NCBI RefSeq assembly: GCF_947494875.1
Contig: NZ_CANLWM010000006.1
Location: forward strand, 186,001 to 250,000
Source: an uncultured Williamsia sp.
GTDB lineage: Bacteria > Actinomycetota > Actinomycetes > Mycobacteriales > Mycobacteriaceae
Direction of reading: 5' to 3'
Length of the DNA: 64,000 nucleotides
This document shows positions 1 to 7,553 of this stretch, piece by piece. The position numbers were made by a program, and so were the translations under genes. The notes under the pieces are model-generated. The model worked only from the letters and a program-made list of their open reading frames with translations, made no database searches and was not told where the DNA came from. Within the stretch, counting starts at the first letter, position 1. Each line of letters opens with the position of its first letter.

Positions 1-507
1 CGCCCCGGCCGAGGTGATCGCCGCACGCAGGCCCGACTGCGAGACCGCGGTGCGGAGCAACGTCTCGGTCGAGCCGGACAACCCGTCCTTCGTGATCGCG
101 GTGAAGGCCGTCGACGATCCCGGGGCGTTGGCGACGAGAGCCGCTGAGACGTCACCCGACTCGACCTTCGAGCGCGCCTCGTCGGCCGAGGCGAACGATC
201 GGATGTCGACGCCGCTGCCGGTGACGCGACCGGCCTGGGTGAGTGCGTCGGACACAGTGCTGCCCGAGGCTGCGACGACGCCGATCTTCGGTGCGTCGTC
301 GCCGCCCTTGCCGACGAACTGTGCGGCGACGATCAGGCCGCCGACGATGAGCACCAGCAGCAGTGCGTTGATGATCCGGAACGACTTCGTCGAGACGCGG
401 GTGGTGATCTCGCGGCGGGCCACGAGCGCGACGGACCGTGCCGCGCCGGCGGCGGTGCCCGTCGTCGGGACGGTCGGGGTCGGGTCGGGGGTCAGGGTGC
501 TGGTCAT
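1..507 (-). CDS. ABC-2 type transporter permease (N-terminal part, runs off the left edge)
   Basis: This is the membrane subunit of an ABC exporter and probably pairs with the ATPase encoded just upstream. The ATG at 507 overlaps the ATPase stop codon (ATGA), so the two are translationally coupled. The visible 169 residues contain a Thr/Pro-rich cytoplasmic start, a basic stretch (ARREITTRVSTKSF), one transmembrane helix at about residues 44-65, and then the start of a large extracytoplasmic domain. That arrangement (one helix, big loop, then a helix bundle) is usual for NatB/YhaP-like ABC-2 permeases. The rest lies outside the window. The substrate cannot be read from sequence. Confidence 0.85.
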   Translation of the reverse strand, partial: MTSTLTPDPTPTVPTTGTAAGAARSVALVARREITTRVSTKSFRIINALLLVLIVGGLIVAAQFVGKGGDDAPKIGVVAASGSTVSDALTQAGRVTGSGVDIRSFASADEARSKVESGDVSAALVANAPGSSTAFTAITKDGLSGSTETLLRTAVSQSGLRAAITSAGA

Positions 508-1403
508 GCCGACACCACCTCTCGGAAGAGCTCGGTCAGGTCGGGGGTACGCGGCGTGAAGCGGCGCACGGGGCCGTGGGCGAGCGCGGCCCGCAGGATC
601 TGCTGGTCGTCGGCGCCGGGCGCCACACCGACGACGGTGGTGTCCGGGCCGGTGTGACGGACCGACGTGACGCCGGGCAGACCGTCGGCCCAGTTCTCGA
701 CGGTGGACGGGCCGGCGACCTCGATCTCGGTCCCGCCGTGCGATCGCAACTCGTCGACCGTGCCCAGGGCGCGCATCTCACCCTTGGCGATGATGCCGAC
801 CCTGTCGCACAAGCGCTGCACGAGATCGAGCTGGTGGCTGGAGAAGATCACCGGGACTCCCTGTGCGGCCTTCTCTTTGAGGACATCGCTCATGACGTCG
901 ACCGCGACGGGGTCGAGTCCCGAGAAGGGCTCGTCGAGGACGAGCACCGCGGGATCGTGCACCAGCGCGGCGGCGAGCTGGGCCCGCTGCTGGTTCCCCA
1001 GACTGAGGTCGTCGACGGTGTCGTCGATGCGGTCGGCGATGCCGAGTCGGGTCAGCCAGTCCCGCACGGTCGACGCGGCGTCGGACCGGGAGAGGCCGTG
1101 CAGCTCCGCGAGGTACTGCAGCTGTTCGCCGACCTTCATCTTCGGGTACAGGCCGCGTTCCTCGGGCATGTAGCCGATACGGCGGCGCAGGGCGAGGTCG
1201 ATGGGCTGGGTGCCGAGGGAGACGGTGCCGGAGTCGGCCGAGAGCACACCGAGCACGATGCGCATCGTCGTGGACTTTCCGGCGCCGTTGCTGCCGACGA
1301 ACCCGAAGATCTCTCCCGGGTGCACGGTGAAGGTCATGTCCCGCAACGCGGTCAGGTCGCCGTATCTCTTGCTGAGACGGTCGATGATCAGGGAGTCACT
1401 CAC
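504..1403 (-). CDS. ABC transporter ATP-binding protein, NatA-like
   Basis: ATPase of 299 residues that powers the neighbouring ABC-2 permease. Walker A is GSNGAGKST (about residues 37-45). The Q-loop region reads GYMPEERGLYPKM, the signature is LSLGNQQ (a common variant of LSGGQ in this subfamily), Walker B plus the catalytic Glu is LVLDEP, and the switch His is in SSHQLD. About 80 residues after the nucleotide-binding domain form the C-terminal domain typical of NatA/DrrA-type exporters. It lies 36 nt downstream of the membrane-protein gene, in one run with the XRE regulator. Export of a drug, ion or lipid is possible. Confidence 0.93.
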   Translation of the reverse strand: MSDSLIIDRLSKRYGDLTALRDMTFTVHPGEIFGFVGSNGAGKSTTMRIVLGVLSADSGTVSLGTQPIDLALRRRIGYMPEERGLYPKMKVGEQLQYLAELHGLSRSDAASTVRDWLTRLGIADRIDDTVDDLSLGNQQRAQLAAALVHDPAVLVLDEPFSGLDPVAVDVMSDVLKEKAAQGVPVIFSSHQLDLVQRLCDRVGIIAKGEMRALGTVDELRSHGGTEIEVAGPSTVENWADGLPGVTSVRHTGPDTTVVGVAPGADDQQILRAALAHGPVRRFTPRTPDLTELFREVVSA

Positions 1404-1439
1404 GATCGTCCTCTCTGTGGTGGGGTCTGTGGTCCGGGG

Positions 1440-2129
1440 TCACCAGGGGGCCGGTGCCGGCGGGTCGAGGGGTGTGTCGTCGGGTCGGGTGGACGGGCGT
1501 GCGTCGGCGCTGACACGGGGTGGTTCGACAGGCGCTGCCGCAGGGGCGGGCGTGTCCGGATCGGCGAAGTCCTCGGGGTCGGGGTCCTCGGTCCACCAGG
1601 CGAGAAGCAGAGTGGGAGTGCAGGTCCCGATCAACAGGAACGTGATGAGCAGGATCCCGAAGCCGTAGACGGTGTCACCGCTGACGGAGTCCGCTGCCGA
1701 TCCCACGAAGATGAGGACGAGGTAGGGGATGAACATGAGGCTGAACACCGCGAGGTAGCCGATGGACCGGGCCGAGTTCCGTTTGGCGAGCTGGAGTTCG
1801 TCGAGCGACGCGACGGGCGCCTCGGCGATGTTGCCGGTGACGATGCCCAGCAGCTTGAGGAAGGTCAGGACCCCGGCCAGTCCGAGGACGAACGGCAGGA
1901 AGAACCACGGCTGGAGCACGAACGACATGGCCGACGCGATCAGGAGCAGCACCAGCGAGAACAGCACGCCCGCGGCCAGGATCCGCGCGCCGCGGCGATT
2001 GCGCATGCCCACGAGGCGGTGCGCGTTCTTTGCCTGCGTCTTCTCGTAGTACCGGACTCGCCACGCCTCGTAGCGCACCCAGAACGCGGGCTTGACGTGC
2101 TCCGGGATGGCGGAGTTCGGATCGGTCAT
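1440..2129 (-). CDS. Integral membrane protein of a regulator-ABC operon
   Basis: Protein of 229 residues. The ATG at 2129 overlaps the stop of the upstream XRE regulator by 4 nt (ATGA), which fixes the start. A basic cytoplasmic N-terminus (about 48 residues) is followed by two hydrophobic segments near residues 49-70 and 72-97, then two more near 125-147 and 155-180. A Pro/Asp/Ala-rich cytoplasmic tail of about 45 residues follows. I do not recognise a named family. Position between a small XRE regulator and an ABC exporter suggests an accessory or sensor role for that exporter. Confidence 0.8.
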   Translation of the reverse strand: MTDPNSAIPEHVKPAFWVRYEAWRVRYYEKTQAKNAHRLVGMRNRRGARILAAGVLFSLVLLLIASAMSFVLQPWFFLPFVLGLAGVLTFLKLLGIVTGNIAEAPVASLDELQLAKRNSARSIGYLAVFSLMFIPYLVLIFVGSAADSVSGDTVYGFGILLITFLLIGTCTPTLLLAWWTEDPDPEDFADPDTPAPAAAPVEPPRVSADARPSTRPDDTPLDPPAPAPW

Positions 2130-2404
2130 GAGGCGCCTCCGTTGCGGTTCGCGTACAGCTCGGTCGACATGGCCGTGAACTCCGTCCGACTGAACACCGC
2201 TTCGACGGGGAGATCGAAGACGGCGCAGATCCGGAACGCGAGATCGAGGCTCGGGTAGTTGTCGCCGCGTTCGAGCGCACCGACCGACTGCACGTTGATG
2301 CCGACGGCGTCGGCGAGCTCTGCACGCGACATGCGCCGCTCGGCGCGCAGGACACCGATGCGGTTGTAGATGGGGAGCTGCGCTCCCCGTCGGACTGGGC
2401 TCAC
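2126..2404 (-). CDS. Small XRE-family (HTH_3) transcriptional regulator
   Basis: Regulator of 92 residues consisting almost only of a Cro/C1-type helix-turn-helix (LRAERRMSRAELADAVGINV, then SVGALERGDNYPSLDLAF). Short single-domain proteins of this kind often sit before ABC-exporter or membrane genes and repress their own operon. I chose GTG 2404. A further in-frame TTG exists at 2440, but it coincides with a good -35 hexamer and would place the promoter inside the gene. The stop overlaps the next gene by 4 nt. Autoregulation through the palindrome next to its start is an inference. Confidence 0.85.
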   Translation of the reverse strand: MSPVRRGAQLPIYNRIGVLRAERRMSRAELADAVGINVQSVGALERGDNYPSLDLAFRICAVFDLPVEAVFSRTEFTAMSTELYANRNGGAS

Positions 2405-2406
2405 GC

Positions 2407-2440
2407 AACACAGTGTTAGGAAAACACAACACAATGTCAA
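2407..2440 (-). promoter_or_regulatory. Promoter and putative operator of the XRE-ABC operon
   Basis: On the minus strand, TTGACA (2440-2435) is followed after 16 nt by TAACAC (2418-2413), a plausible -35/-10 pair. The -10 is overlapped by the inverted repeat AACAC-N-GTGTT (2407-2417). A related half-palindrome lies in the spacer. Binding here would block polymerase, as expected for an autoregulating XRE repressor. Confidence 0.5.
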
Positions 2441-2508
2441 GACTTTCCGACGTACGGACGTTTGGCTAAGCCCGTCGTCGGCGCGGTCTGCGTAAAGCTG
2501 TCGTTATG

Positions 2509-2514
2509 TAGGCT
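2509..2514 (+). promoter_or_regulatory. -10 element TAGGCT of a leaderless start
   Basis: TAGGCT ends 7 nt before the ATG at 2522. This matches the actinobacterial leaderless pattern (TANNNT, 6-7 nt, start codon), and there is no Shine-Dalgarno sequence. It supports the start chosen for the HxlR gene. Confidence 0.45.
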
Positions 2515-2521
2515 GGGAAGC

Positions 2522-3046
2522 ATGAGTGGCACCCCAGAGCCGGACGGCGACGGCCGTCCGGCGCCGATGACCTTCGGCCCGGCGCTGGCCGACCGGAGCC
2601 GATGGAGCACCGAGAGATGTTCCATCGCAGCCGTTCTGGACGTGCTGAACACCCGGGCGGCGTTCCTGGTGATCCGCGAGTGCTTCTACGGCACCACACG
2701 GTTCGACGACTTCGTCGACCGTGTCGGGATGTCCGCCCCGGCGGTGTCCCGGGCGCTGAAGCGACTCGAGGACGCCGGCGTCGTCGCCGGTTCGCCCTAC
2801 CGCGAGCCCGGGGCGCGGACGAGGACCGAGTACGTCCTGACGCCGGCGGGGGAGGAGCTGCTGCCGCTGCTCATCGCGCTCGCCCAGTGGGGTGACGCGC
2901 ACCTGCGGGACGGTCGGGGGCCGCTGTCCTACACCGAGATCGCCTCCGGGCGTGCAGTGCGAGCGGTGGTGACCACCGATGACGCCGACGACGCCATCCC
3001 CGCCGACGCGATCCTGGTCGAACCGGGTCCGGGCTCCCGTCGTTGA
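2522..3046 (+). CDS. HxlR-family winged-helix transcriptional regulator
   Basis: Protein of 174 residues. The HxlR core spans roughly residues 25-120: WSTERCSIAAVLDVLNTRAA, then FDDFVDRVGMSAPAVSRALK (recognition helix), EDAGVV, and the wing TRTEYVLTPAGEELLPLL. The Cys at the start of the domain (ERCSIAAV) is where many family members carry a redox- or electrophile-sensing Cys. The start at 2522 is supported by a leaderless -10. Sixty residues after the wing form a C-terminal extension of unknown role. It lies 125 nt upstream of a thiolase on the same strand, which is a possible target. Confidence 0.88.
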   Translation: MSGTPEPDGDGRPAPMTFGPALADRSRWSTERCSIAAVLDVLNTRAAFLVIRECFYGTTRFDDFVDRVGMSAPAVSRALKRLEDAGVVAGSPYREPGARTRTEYVLTPAGEELLPLLIALAQWGDAHLRDGRGPLSYTEIASGRAVRAVVTTDDADDAIPADAILVEPGPGSRR

Positions 3047-3135
3047 GCATTTCTGTCTGTCCCGTCACATCGGCTGGATAATGCTTGCGTTGGTCAGCCG
3101 ATCGGCGTCTACTGGCTGGGTAACGATAACATGAT

Positions 3136-3148
3136 CCAGAATGTCTGG
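3136..3148. promoter_or_regulatory. Short palindrome before the thiolase gene
   Basis: CCAGA-ATG-TCTGG is a perfect inverted repeat with a 3-nt centre, 24 nt upstream of the thiolase start. It might be an operator for the adjacent HxlR regulator. The evidence is symmetry and position only. Confidence 0.25.
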
Positions 3149-3171
3149 GTGATCTGGGGAAGAGGGACGTC

Positions 3172-4344
3172 ATGGCCACAGCCGTCATCGTCGACGCGGT
3201 CCGCACTCCGATCGGGAAGGGCAAGGCCTCCGGGGCTCTGCACGACGTGCACCCCGTCGACCTGCTCGCGCACAGCCTGCGCGCGATCGTCGACCGCACC
3301 GGCATCGACCCCGCCGAGATCGACGACGTCATCACCGGCGTCGTCACCCAGAGCGGGGAGCAGAGCGTCAACATCGCCCGACGCGGTCTGTTGGCGGCCG
3401 GGTATCCGGAGTCGGTTCCCGGGGTCAGCGTCGACCGCCAGTGCGGGAGTGGGCAGCAGGCGATCGCGTTCGCCGCGCAGGCGGTCGCGTCGGGTGCCGC
3501 CGATGTGGTGGTCGCGGCCGGTGTCGAGTCGATGTCGCGGGTTCCGATGGGATCGGCGGCGTTCGGCACCGAGAACCTGAACGGGCAGGCGTTCGAGGAT
3601 CGGTACCCCGAGGGGCTCGTAGGTCAGGGGATCTCTGCGGAGCTGATCGCCGCGCGCTACGACATCTCCCGTACGGCGATCGACGAGTTCTCGTTGCGCT
3701 CGCACGAGTTGGCCGCGACCGCGACGAAGAACGGACTGTTCGACGGAGAACTGGCGCCGCTGGCAGGACTCGCCGCGGACGAGGGGATCCGCACCGGGAG
3801 CACCCTGGAGCAGCTGGCCGGTCTGCGGCCCGCCTACTACGACGAGGCGATCGCGCGGCGATTCCCCGAGATCGACTGGCGGATCACGGCGGCCGGCGCG
3901 AGCCAGATCAGCGACGGTTCGGCCGCGCTCCTGGTGACCAGCGAGGAGGCCGCCGCGCGTCTGGGGCTGCGGCCGCGTGCTCGTGTCCACACCGCATCGG
4001 TGGTCGGCGACGACCCGCTGTTGATGTTGACCGCGATCATGCCCGCGACGCGAAAAGTGCTCGCGCGCAGCGGTCTGTCGCTGTCGGACATCGACGTGTT
4101 CGAGGTGAACGAGGCGTTCGCGCCGGTGGTCCTCGCATGGCAGAGGGAGCTGGGTGTCGACCTGGATCGGGTCAACGTGCACGGCGGGGCGATCGCTCTC
4201 GGCCACCCGTTGGGGGCCAGCGGCGCACGTCTGGCGACGACCGGACTCTCGGCGCTCGAGCAGCGCGGTGGGCGCTACCTGCTGCAGACGATGTGTGAAG
4301 CAGGCGGACTGGCGAACGCCACGATCTACGAGCGGATCAGCTGA
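3172..4344 (+). CDS. Thiolase (acetyl-CoA C-acyltransferase)
   Basis: Thiolase of 390 residues, the usual length. It catalyses reversible Claisen condensation or thiolytic cleavage of 3-ketoacyl-CoA in fatty-acid beta-oxidation or ketone metabolism. The nucleophilic Cys lies in VDRQCGSGQQA (about residue 90). NEAFAP, GGAIALGHPLGASGAR (active-site His) and the second Cys in TMCEAGG complete the active site. The final motif is usually CxGGG or CIGGG; here it is CEAGG, a mild deviation. The ATG at 3172 gives the family's standard N-terminus (VIVDAVRTPIGKG). Its 3' end overlaps the convergent flavoprotein gene by 8 nt. The chain-length preference is not predictable. Confidence 0.93.
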   Translation: MATAVIVDAVRTPIGKGKASGALHDVHPVDLLAHSLRAIVDRTGIDPAEIDDVITGVVTQSGEQSVNIARRGLLAAGYPESVPGVSVDRQCGSGQQAIAFAAQAVASGAADVVVAAGVESMSRVPMGSAAFGTENLNGQAFEDRYPEGLVGQGISAELIAARYDISRTAIDEFSLRSHELAATATKNGLFDGELAPLAGLAADEGIRTGSTLEQLAGLRPAYYDEAIARRFPEIDWRITAAGASQISDGSAALLVTSEEAAARLGLRPRARVHTASVVGDDPLLMLTAIMPATRKVLARSGLSLSDIDVFEVNEAFAPVVLAWQRELGVDLDRVNVHGGAIALGHPLGASGARLATTGLSALEQRGGRYLLQTMCEAGGLANATIYERIS

Positions 4345-5455
4345 CCGTCGCCGCTGCGTCGTCGTCGAGGAGGTCGGCGACGACGCGGGCGGCCTCACGG
4401 CCGGCGCGGTTGGCGCCGATGGTCGACGCAGACGGCCCGTACCCGAGCAGCTGCACGCGAGGGTCGTCGGCGACGACGGTGGCCAACCGGCCGGTCATCG
4501 TGATGCCGCCTCCGGGGCCGCGCAGCCGGAGCGGTGCGAGGTGGTCGAGCGCGCTGCGGAACCCGGTGTTCCAGAAGATCGTGTCCAGCGGCAGGTCGGG
4601 GCGGGAGCCGTCGCGCCAGCGCACACCCTCTGGGGTGATCTCGTCGAAGATCGGCATCCAGGTGAGGATCCCGTCGGCCTCGGCGGCCGCGATCGCCGGG
4701 GTGCGCCGGAGTCCGGTCACCGACACGACGGACGTCGGCGGCAGTCCGGCGCGCACCCGACGCTCCACGCGGGCGACCGCCTCGCGGCCCTCCGCGGGGG
4801 TGAACGGCCCGTCGGAGAAGACGGGCTCGCGGCGGCTGCACCAGAACGTGGTGACGTCGTCGGCCGTACGGGCGATCTCGATGAGCAACTGCACCGCTGA
4901 GATGCCCGCCCCGACGACGAGGACGCGCTCGCCGTCGAAGTCGTGGGGACTGGCGTAGTCGTGGGTGTGCAGCTGGCGACCGGCGAACGTGTCGATGCCC
5001 GGTACGTGCGGGATGAACGGTCTGTCCCAGGTTCCGGTGGCGTTGACGACAGCCTTCGTCCGCATGGTGCACGGACCGTCGGCGGACACGGCGGCGATGG
5101 TGAAGTGGTCGGGTCCGTCGTGGCGGACGGCGCGGACGTGCACCGGCCGTCGGATGGGCAGGTCGAAGCGGCGCTCGTAGCGGCCGTAGTAGTCGGCGAC
5201 GGCGGTGGACGCGGGCCAAGCATCGCAGTCCACACCGAGCGCCTCGGTGAGGCCCCAGCCGGGGAGGTCGTGCACGCGGTTCGCGCCGGCGAGGGTGAGC
5301 GTCGGCCAGCGGAACTGCCACGCGCCGCCGGAGGCGGGGCTGTGGTCGAGGACGACGAACCGGTCGCCGAGGCCGAACCGCTGCAGGAAGTATGCCGCCG
5401 ACAACCCGGCCTGTCCGCCGCCGATGACGACGCAGTCGTACTCGTCGGTGGTCAC
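4337..5455 (-). CDS. Flavin-dependent NAD(P)H oxidoreductase / flavoprotein monooxygenase-like protein
   Basis: Protein of 372 residues with a two-dinucleotide-binding fold. The N-terminal FAD Rossmann motif is VVIGGGQAGLSAAYFL and a second NAD(P) motif is VLVVGAGISAVQ. The middle carries NATGTWDRPFIPHVPG, like the ATG motif of flavin-containing monooxygenases and related flavoproteins. GTG 5455 was chosen because it follows a leaderless -10 (TAGAGT) by 7 nt. An ATG at 5503 would add 16 residues inside the upstream HNH gene. It is co-directional with that gene at a gap of 10 nt, but probably has its own promoter. The substrate is unknown. Confidence 0.87.
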   Translation of the reverse strand: MTTDEYDCVVIGGGQAGLSAAYFLQRFGLGDRFVVLDHSPASGGAWQFRWPTLTLAGANRVHDLPGWGLTEALGVDCDAWPASTAVADYYGRYERRFDLPIRRPVHVRAVRHDGPDHFTIAAVSADGPCTMRTKAVVNATGTWDRPFIPHVPGIDTFAGRQLHTHDYASPHDFDGERVLVVGAGISAVQLLIEIARTADDVTTFWCSRREPVFSDGPFTPAEGREAVARVERRVRAGLPPTSVVSVTGLRRTPAIAAAEADGILTWMPIFDEITPEGVRWRDGSRPDLPLDTIFWNTGFRSALDHLAPLRLRGPGGGITMTGRLATVVADDPRVQLLGYGPSASTIGANRAGREAARVVADLLDDDAAATVS

Positions 5456-5462
5456 GGACGGC

Positions 5463-5468
5463 ACTCTA
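5463..5468 (-). promoter_or_regulatory. -10 element TAGAGT of a leaderless start
   Basis: On the minus strand, TAGAGT ends 7 nt before GTG 5455, with no Shine-Dalgarno sequence. It overlaps the stop codon of the HNH gene. It argues that the flavoprotein gene can be expressed independently of the SOS-controlled gene upstream. Confidence 0.45.
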
Positions 5469-6959
5469 CGCAGCGCTGTCCGGCCACCACCGGATGTCGG
5501 CACGTCGCCGCGTGCTCTCCGCGAGAACGAGGTTCAGACGGTGCTCGGCGACAGACCAGTCGGGGTCGGGTGGTGCGGTGTCGTTGAGGATGCGGTCGGG
5601 CCGGTGGAGGTGGTTGGTGCGCGGTGGGTCGGTGGTGCCGTTGGCGATCCATCCGTATTTGCCGCGGTCGGGCCCGTCGGTGATCTTGACGGTCTGCCAG
5701 CCGCCGGGCCCGTCGTGGACGGCCCGGTTGTGCGGGCCGCACGCCGGTGCGAGGTCGGTGATGTCGGTGTGCCCACCGGTGGCCCAGTCTTGTTCGGCGT
5801 GGTGGGCCTCGGTGTGGGAGAACGGGCGCGGGCAGCCCGGCTTGGAGCAGCCGCCGTATTCGGCGAAGGTGACGAACCTCTGCGACTCCGACGCCAGCCG
5901 CTTCGCGCGCCCGAAATACAGCGGCTCGCCGGTGTGGTCGTCGAACACCGAGAGGTACATCTGCGCCTGCGCCGCGAGCTTCACGATCTCGGACATGGGC
6001 AGGTCGGTGCCGGTGGTGGTGTGTCCGATCCCGGCCCGGTCGCGCAACTGGGCTTCGGTGATCGAGACGACGATGTGCGGCGGCAGTCCGCGATGCGACG
6101 CGCCGTACAACCCACCATCAGCCGCTGCCTTGAGCAGTGCGTGGAACGCGTCGTGGTTGCGTTGGGTCTGGGTGCGGCAATCGCGCTGTGCGGCCTCGCG
6201 CAGCGCCTCCTGATCGACGCTGTCGTCGTCGGCACCGCTGCGTGGCGACTCGTCGTCGTCGGGATTGTTCATCCCCGGTTTCGCCCACGACGCGAGGAGC
6301 ACCTCGAACAGTGCCCGCGTCGTCGGATCCAGGGTGCCCATCAGTTTCGACATGCCCAGCGTGTCCTGCGAACCCAGCGACACGCTGCGATTCCGGGCTC
6401 GGTCGCGCTCATCGGGGAGGTCACCATCAGGGTCGAGGTGCTGCAGAATCCTGGCGCCCGCCCGGGTGATGTCCCGCGGCGAATGATGCCGCGCGATCTC
6501 GGCGAGTTGCTCCTCGGCGAGATCCCGCACCTCCGGTGGTGTCGCCGTGGGCACCTTGGCCAGTACGTCCAGCACCGCATCGACATGCTCGTGGGTGAGG
6601 TCGCCACCAGCGAACGCATCCGCGGTCTCCGGGCAGCGCGGCGGCAACTTCTCCCCGGTCATCGAATGCATCGCAGTCAGCTCGGTCACCTGCCGCAACC
6701 GCTTGCGTGGGTTCGCGATACGCAGCCGCTGACCGACGAACTCGTCGAGCTTCGTACACTGCACCGCCCGGTATGCCTCGCGGTCACTGACATCCAGGAT
6801 GCGCTGCAGACCAATCGAACCGAGCTTTCGCACGATCCGTTCATGGGTGATTGCCAACTCGGCAACCTCCACCTCGGAGCACGCATTCGAGGAGGCGAGC
6901 GCGATTTCGTCGACCAACGATTCGAGCGCGTCGTACGCGGCGACCAGACCGTCGCTCAC
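5466..6959 (-). CDS. DUF222 / HNH endonuclease signature protein (13E12 repeat family)
   Basis: Protein of 497 residues of the 13E12 repeat family known from mycobacteria and relatives. The long alpha-helical DUF222 region spans about residues 20-330. The C-terminal HNH nuclease segment has CSKPGCPRPF, then EAHHAEQDWATGGHTD, then LAPACGPHNRAVHDG. The paired Cys residues probably bind a structural zinc, and the HH and N-H residues form the beta-beta-alpha metal nuclease site. The GTG start at 6959 follows a strong Shine-Dalgarno (GGGGAGGT). An SOS box overlaps the promoter, so it should be induced by DNA damage. Function in these families remains unsettled; a link to mobile elements or DNA damage is likely. 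Confidence 0.93.
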   Translation of the reverse strand: MSDGLVAAYDALESLVDEIALASSNACSEVEVAELAITHERIVRKLGSIGLQRILDVSDREAYRAVQCTKLDEFVGQRLRIANPRKRLRQVTELTAMHSMTGEKLPPRCPETADAFAGGDLTHEHVDAVLDVLAKVPTATPPEVRDLAEEQLAEIARHHSPRDITRAGARILQHLDPDGDLPDERDRARNRSVSLGSQDTLGMSKLMGTLDPTTRALFEVLLASWAKPGMNNPDDDESPRSGADDDSVDQEALREAAQRDCRTQTQRNHDAFHALLKAAADGGLYGASHRGLPPHIVVSITEAQLRDRAGIGHTTTGTDLPMSEIVKLAAQAQMYLSVFDDHTGEPLYFGRAKRLASESQRFVTFAEYGGCSKPGCPRPFSHTEAHHAEQDWATGGHTDITDLAPACGPHNRAVHDGPGGWQTVKITDGPDRGKYGWIANGTTDPPRTNHLHRPDRILNDTAPPDPDWSVAEHRLNLVLAESTRRRADIRWWPDSAA

Positions 6960-6991
6960 AATGCACCTCCCCGACCCGCAGCTGTACGTCC

Positions 6992-7011
6992 ATACTAGAA
7001 CGTATGTTCGA
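6992..7011 (-). promoter_or_regulatory. LexA (SOS) box overlapping a -10 element
   Basis: TAGAAC-GTAT-GTTCGA (6996-7011) matches the actinobacterial LexA box TCGAAC-N4-GTTCGA at all but one or two positions. On the minus strand the hexamer TAGTAT (6997-6992) abuts and partly overlaps it, as expected for LexA repression of the HNH gene. The divergent GNAT gene starts about 55 nt on the other side. Confidence 0.75.
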
Positions 7012-7053
7012 ACAATGCTGTAGTCTGAACAGTGGAATCCTCACGGCGGCGGC

Positions 7054-7059
7054 TACATT
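7054..7059 (+). promoter_or_regulatory. -10 element TACATT of a leaderless start
   Basis: TACATT lies 6 nt before GTG 7066, with no Shine-Dalgarno sequence. It supports that GTG as the start of the acetyltransferase. Confidence 0.45.
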
Positions 7060-7065
7060 CGCCCC

Positions 7066-7548
7066 GTGATCGAACTCCGGCCGGCCGTGCTCACGGACGC
7101 AGAGGCGATGGCAGAGGTGCAGAACGCGATCCATCGCGCCGGGCTGCGATCGAGCCCGGTCGACGTCGACGAGATCCGCGGACGCTACCTCGAGCACGAG
7201 CACTCGATCGCGTGCACGGTGGCGGTCGAGGGGCAGCGGGTCGTCGGATTTCAATCCCTGAAACGGGCGTGGGTGGACAACCCCTACGACGTCGCCGTCG
7301 GTTGGGGGATCATCGGCACCCACATCGACCCGGATGCAGGCCGGGGTGGCATCGGGCGCCGGCTGTTCGTCGTCACCCGCGCGGCGGCGGAGACAGTCGG
7401 CCTGCGACACGTCGACGCGACGATCGGCGTCGACAATCGTGCTGCGCTCGCCTTCTACGCGGCCATCGGCTTCACGCCGTATCGGGAACGCGACAGCGCA
7501 GGCGCCGTCGGGTATCGCTTCGACGTCGACGGGCCGCCGTTAGTGTGA
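7066..7548 (+). CDS. GNAT-family N-acetyltransferase
   Basis: Protein of 160 residues that transfers an acyl group from acyl-CoA to an unknown amine. The GNAT fold is recognisable: beta1 IELRPAVLTDAEAMAEVQNA; core strand VVGFQSLKRAWVD; strand beta4 WGIIGTHIDPDAGRGGIGRRL, where the R/Q-x-x-G-x-G/A motif binds the pyrophosphate; and the motif B helix NRAALAFYAAIGF. The start is a leaderless GTG. The stop overlaps an in-frame GTG of the next gene, so the two genes may be partly coupled. Confidence 0.88.
   Translation: MIELRPAVLTDAEAMAEVQNAIHRAGLRSSPVDVDEIRGRYLEHEHSIACTVAVEGQRVVGFQSLKRAWVDNPYDVAVGWGIIGTHIDPDAGRGGIGRRLFVVTRAAAETVGLRHVDATIGVDNRAALAFYAAIGFTPYRERDSAGAVGYRFDVDGPPLV
7541..7546 (+). 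promoter_or_regulatory. -10 element TAGTGT inside the end of the GNAT gene
   Basis: TAGTGT ends 7 nt before ATG 7554. It favours ATG 7554 over the in-frame GTG at 7545 and would give the EchA6-like gene its own leaderless transcript. Confidence 0.4.
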
Positions 7549-7553
7549 CGCCC

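Noticed and set aside
438-2258. A long plus-strand frame opposite the ABC operon
   Set aside because: The composition is shadow-like (Gly/Arg/Asp/Val repeats) and the minus strand carries clear ABC ATPase motifs.
2405-2440. TTG 2440 as start of the XRE regulator
   Set aside because: It would overlap the -35 and -10 hexamers and the palindrome. GTG 2404 gives a normal N-terminus.
4337-6959. HNH gene and flavoprotein gene as one SOS-controlled operon
   Set aside because: The 10-nt gap allows it, but a leaderless -10 directly before the flavoprotein start makes independent expression at least as likely.
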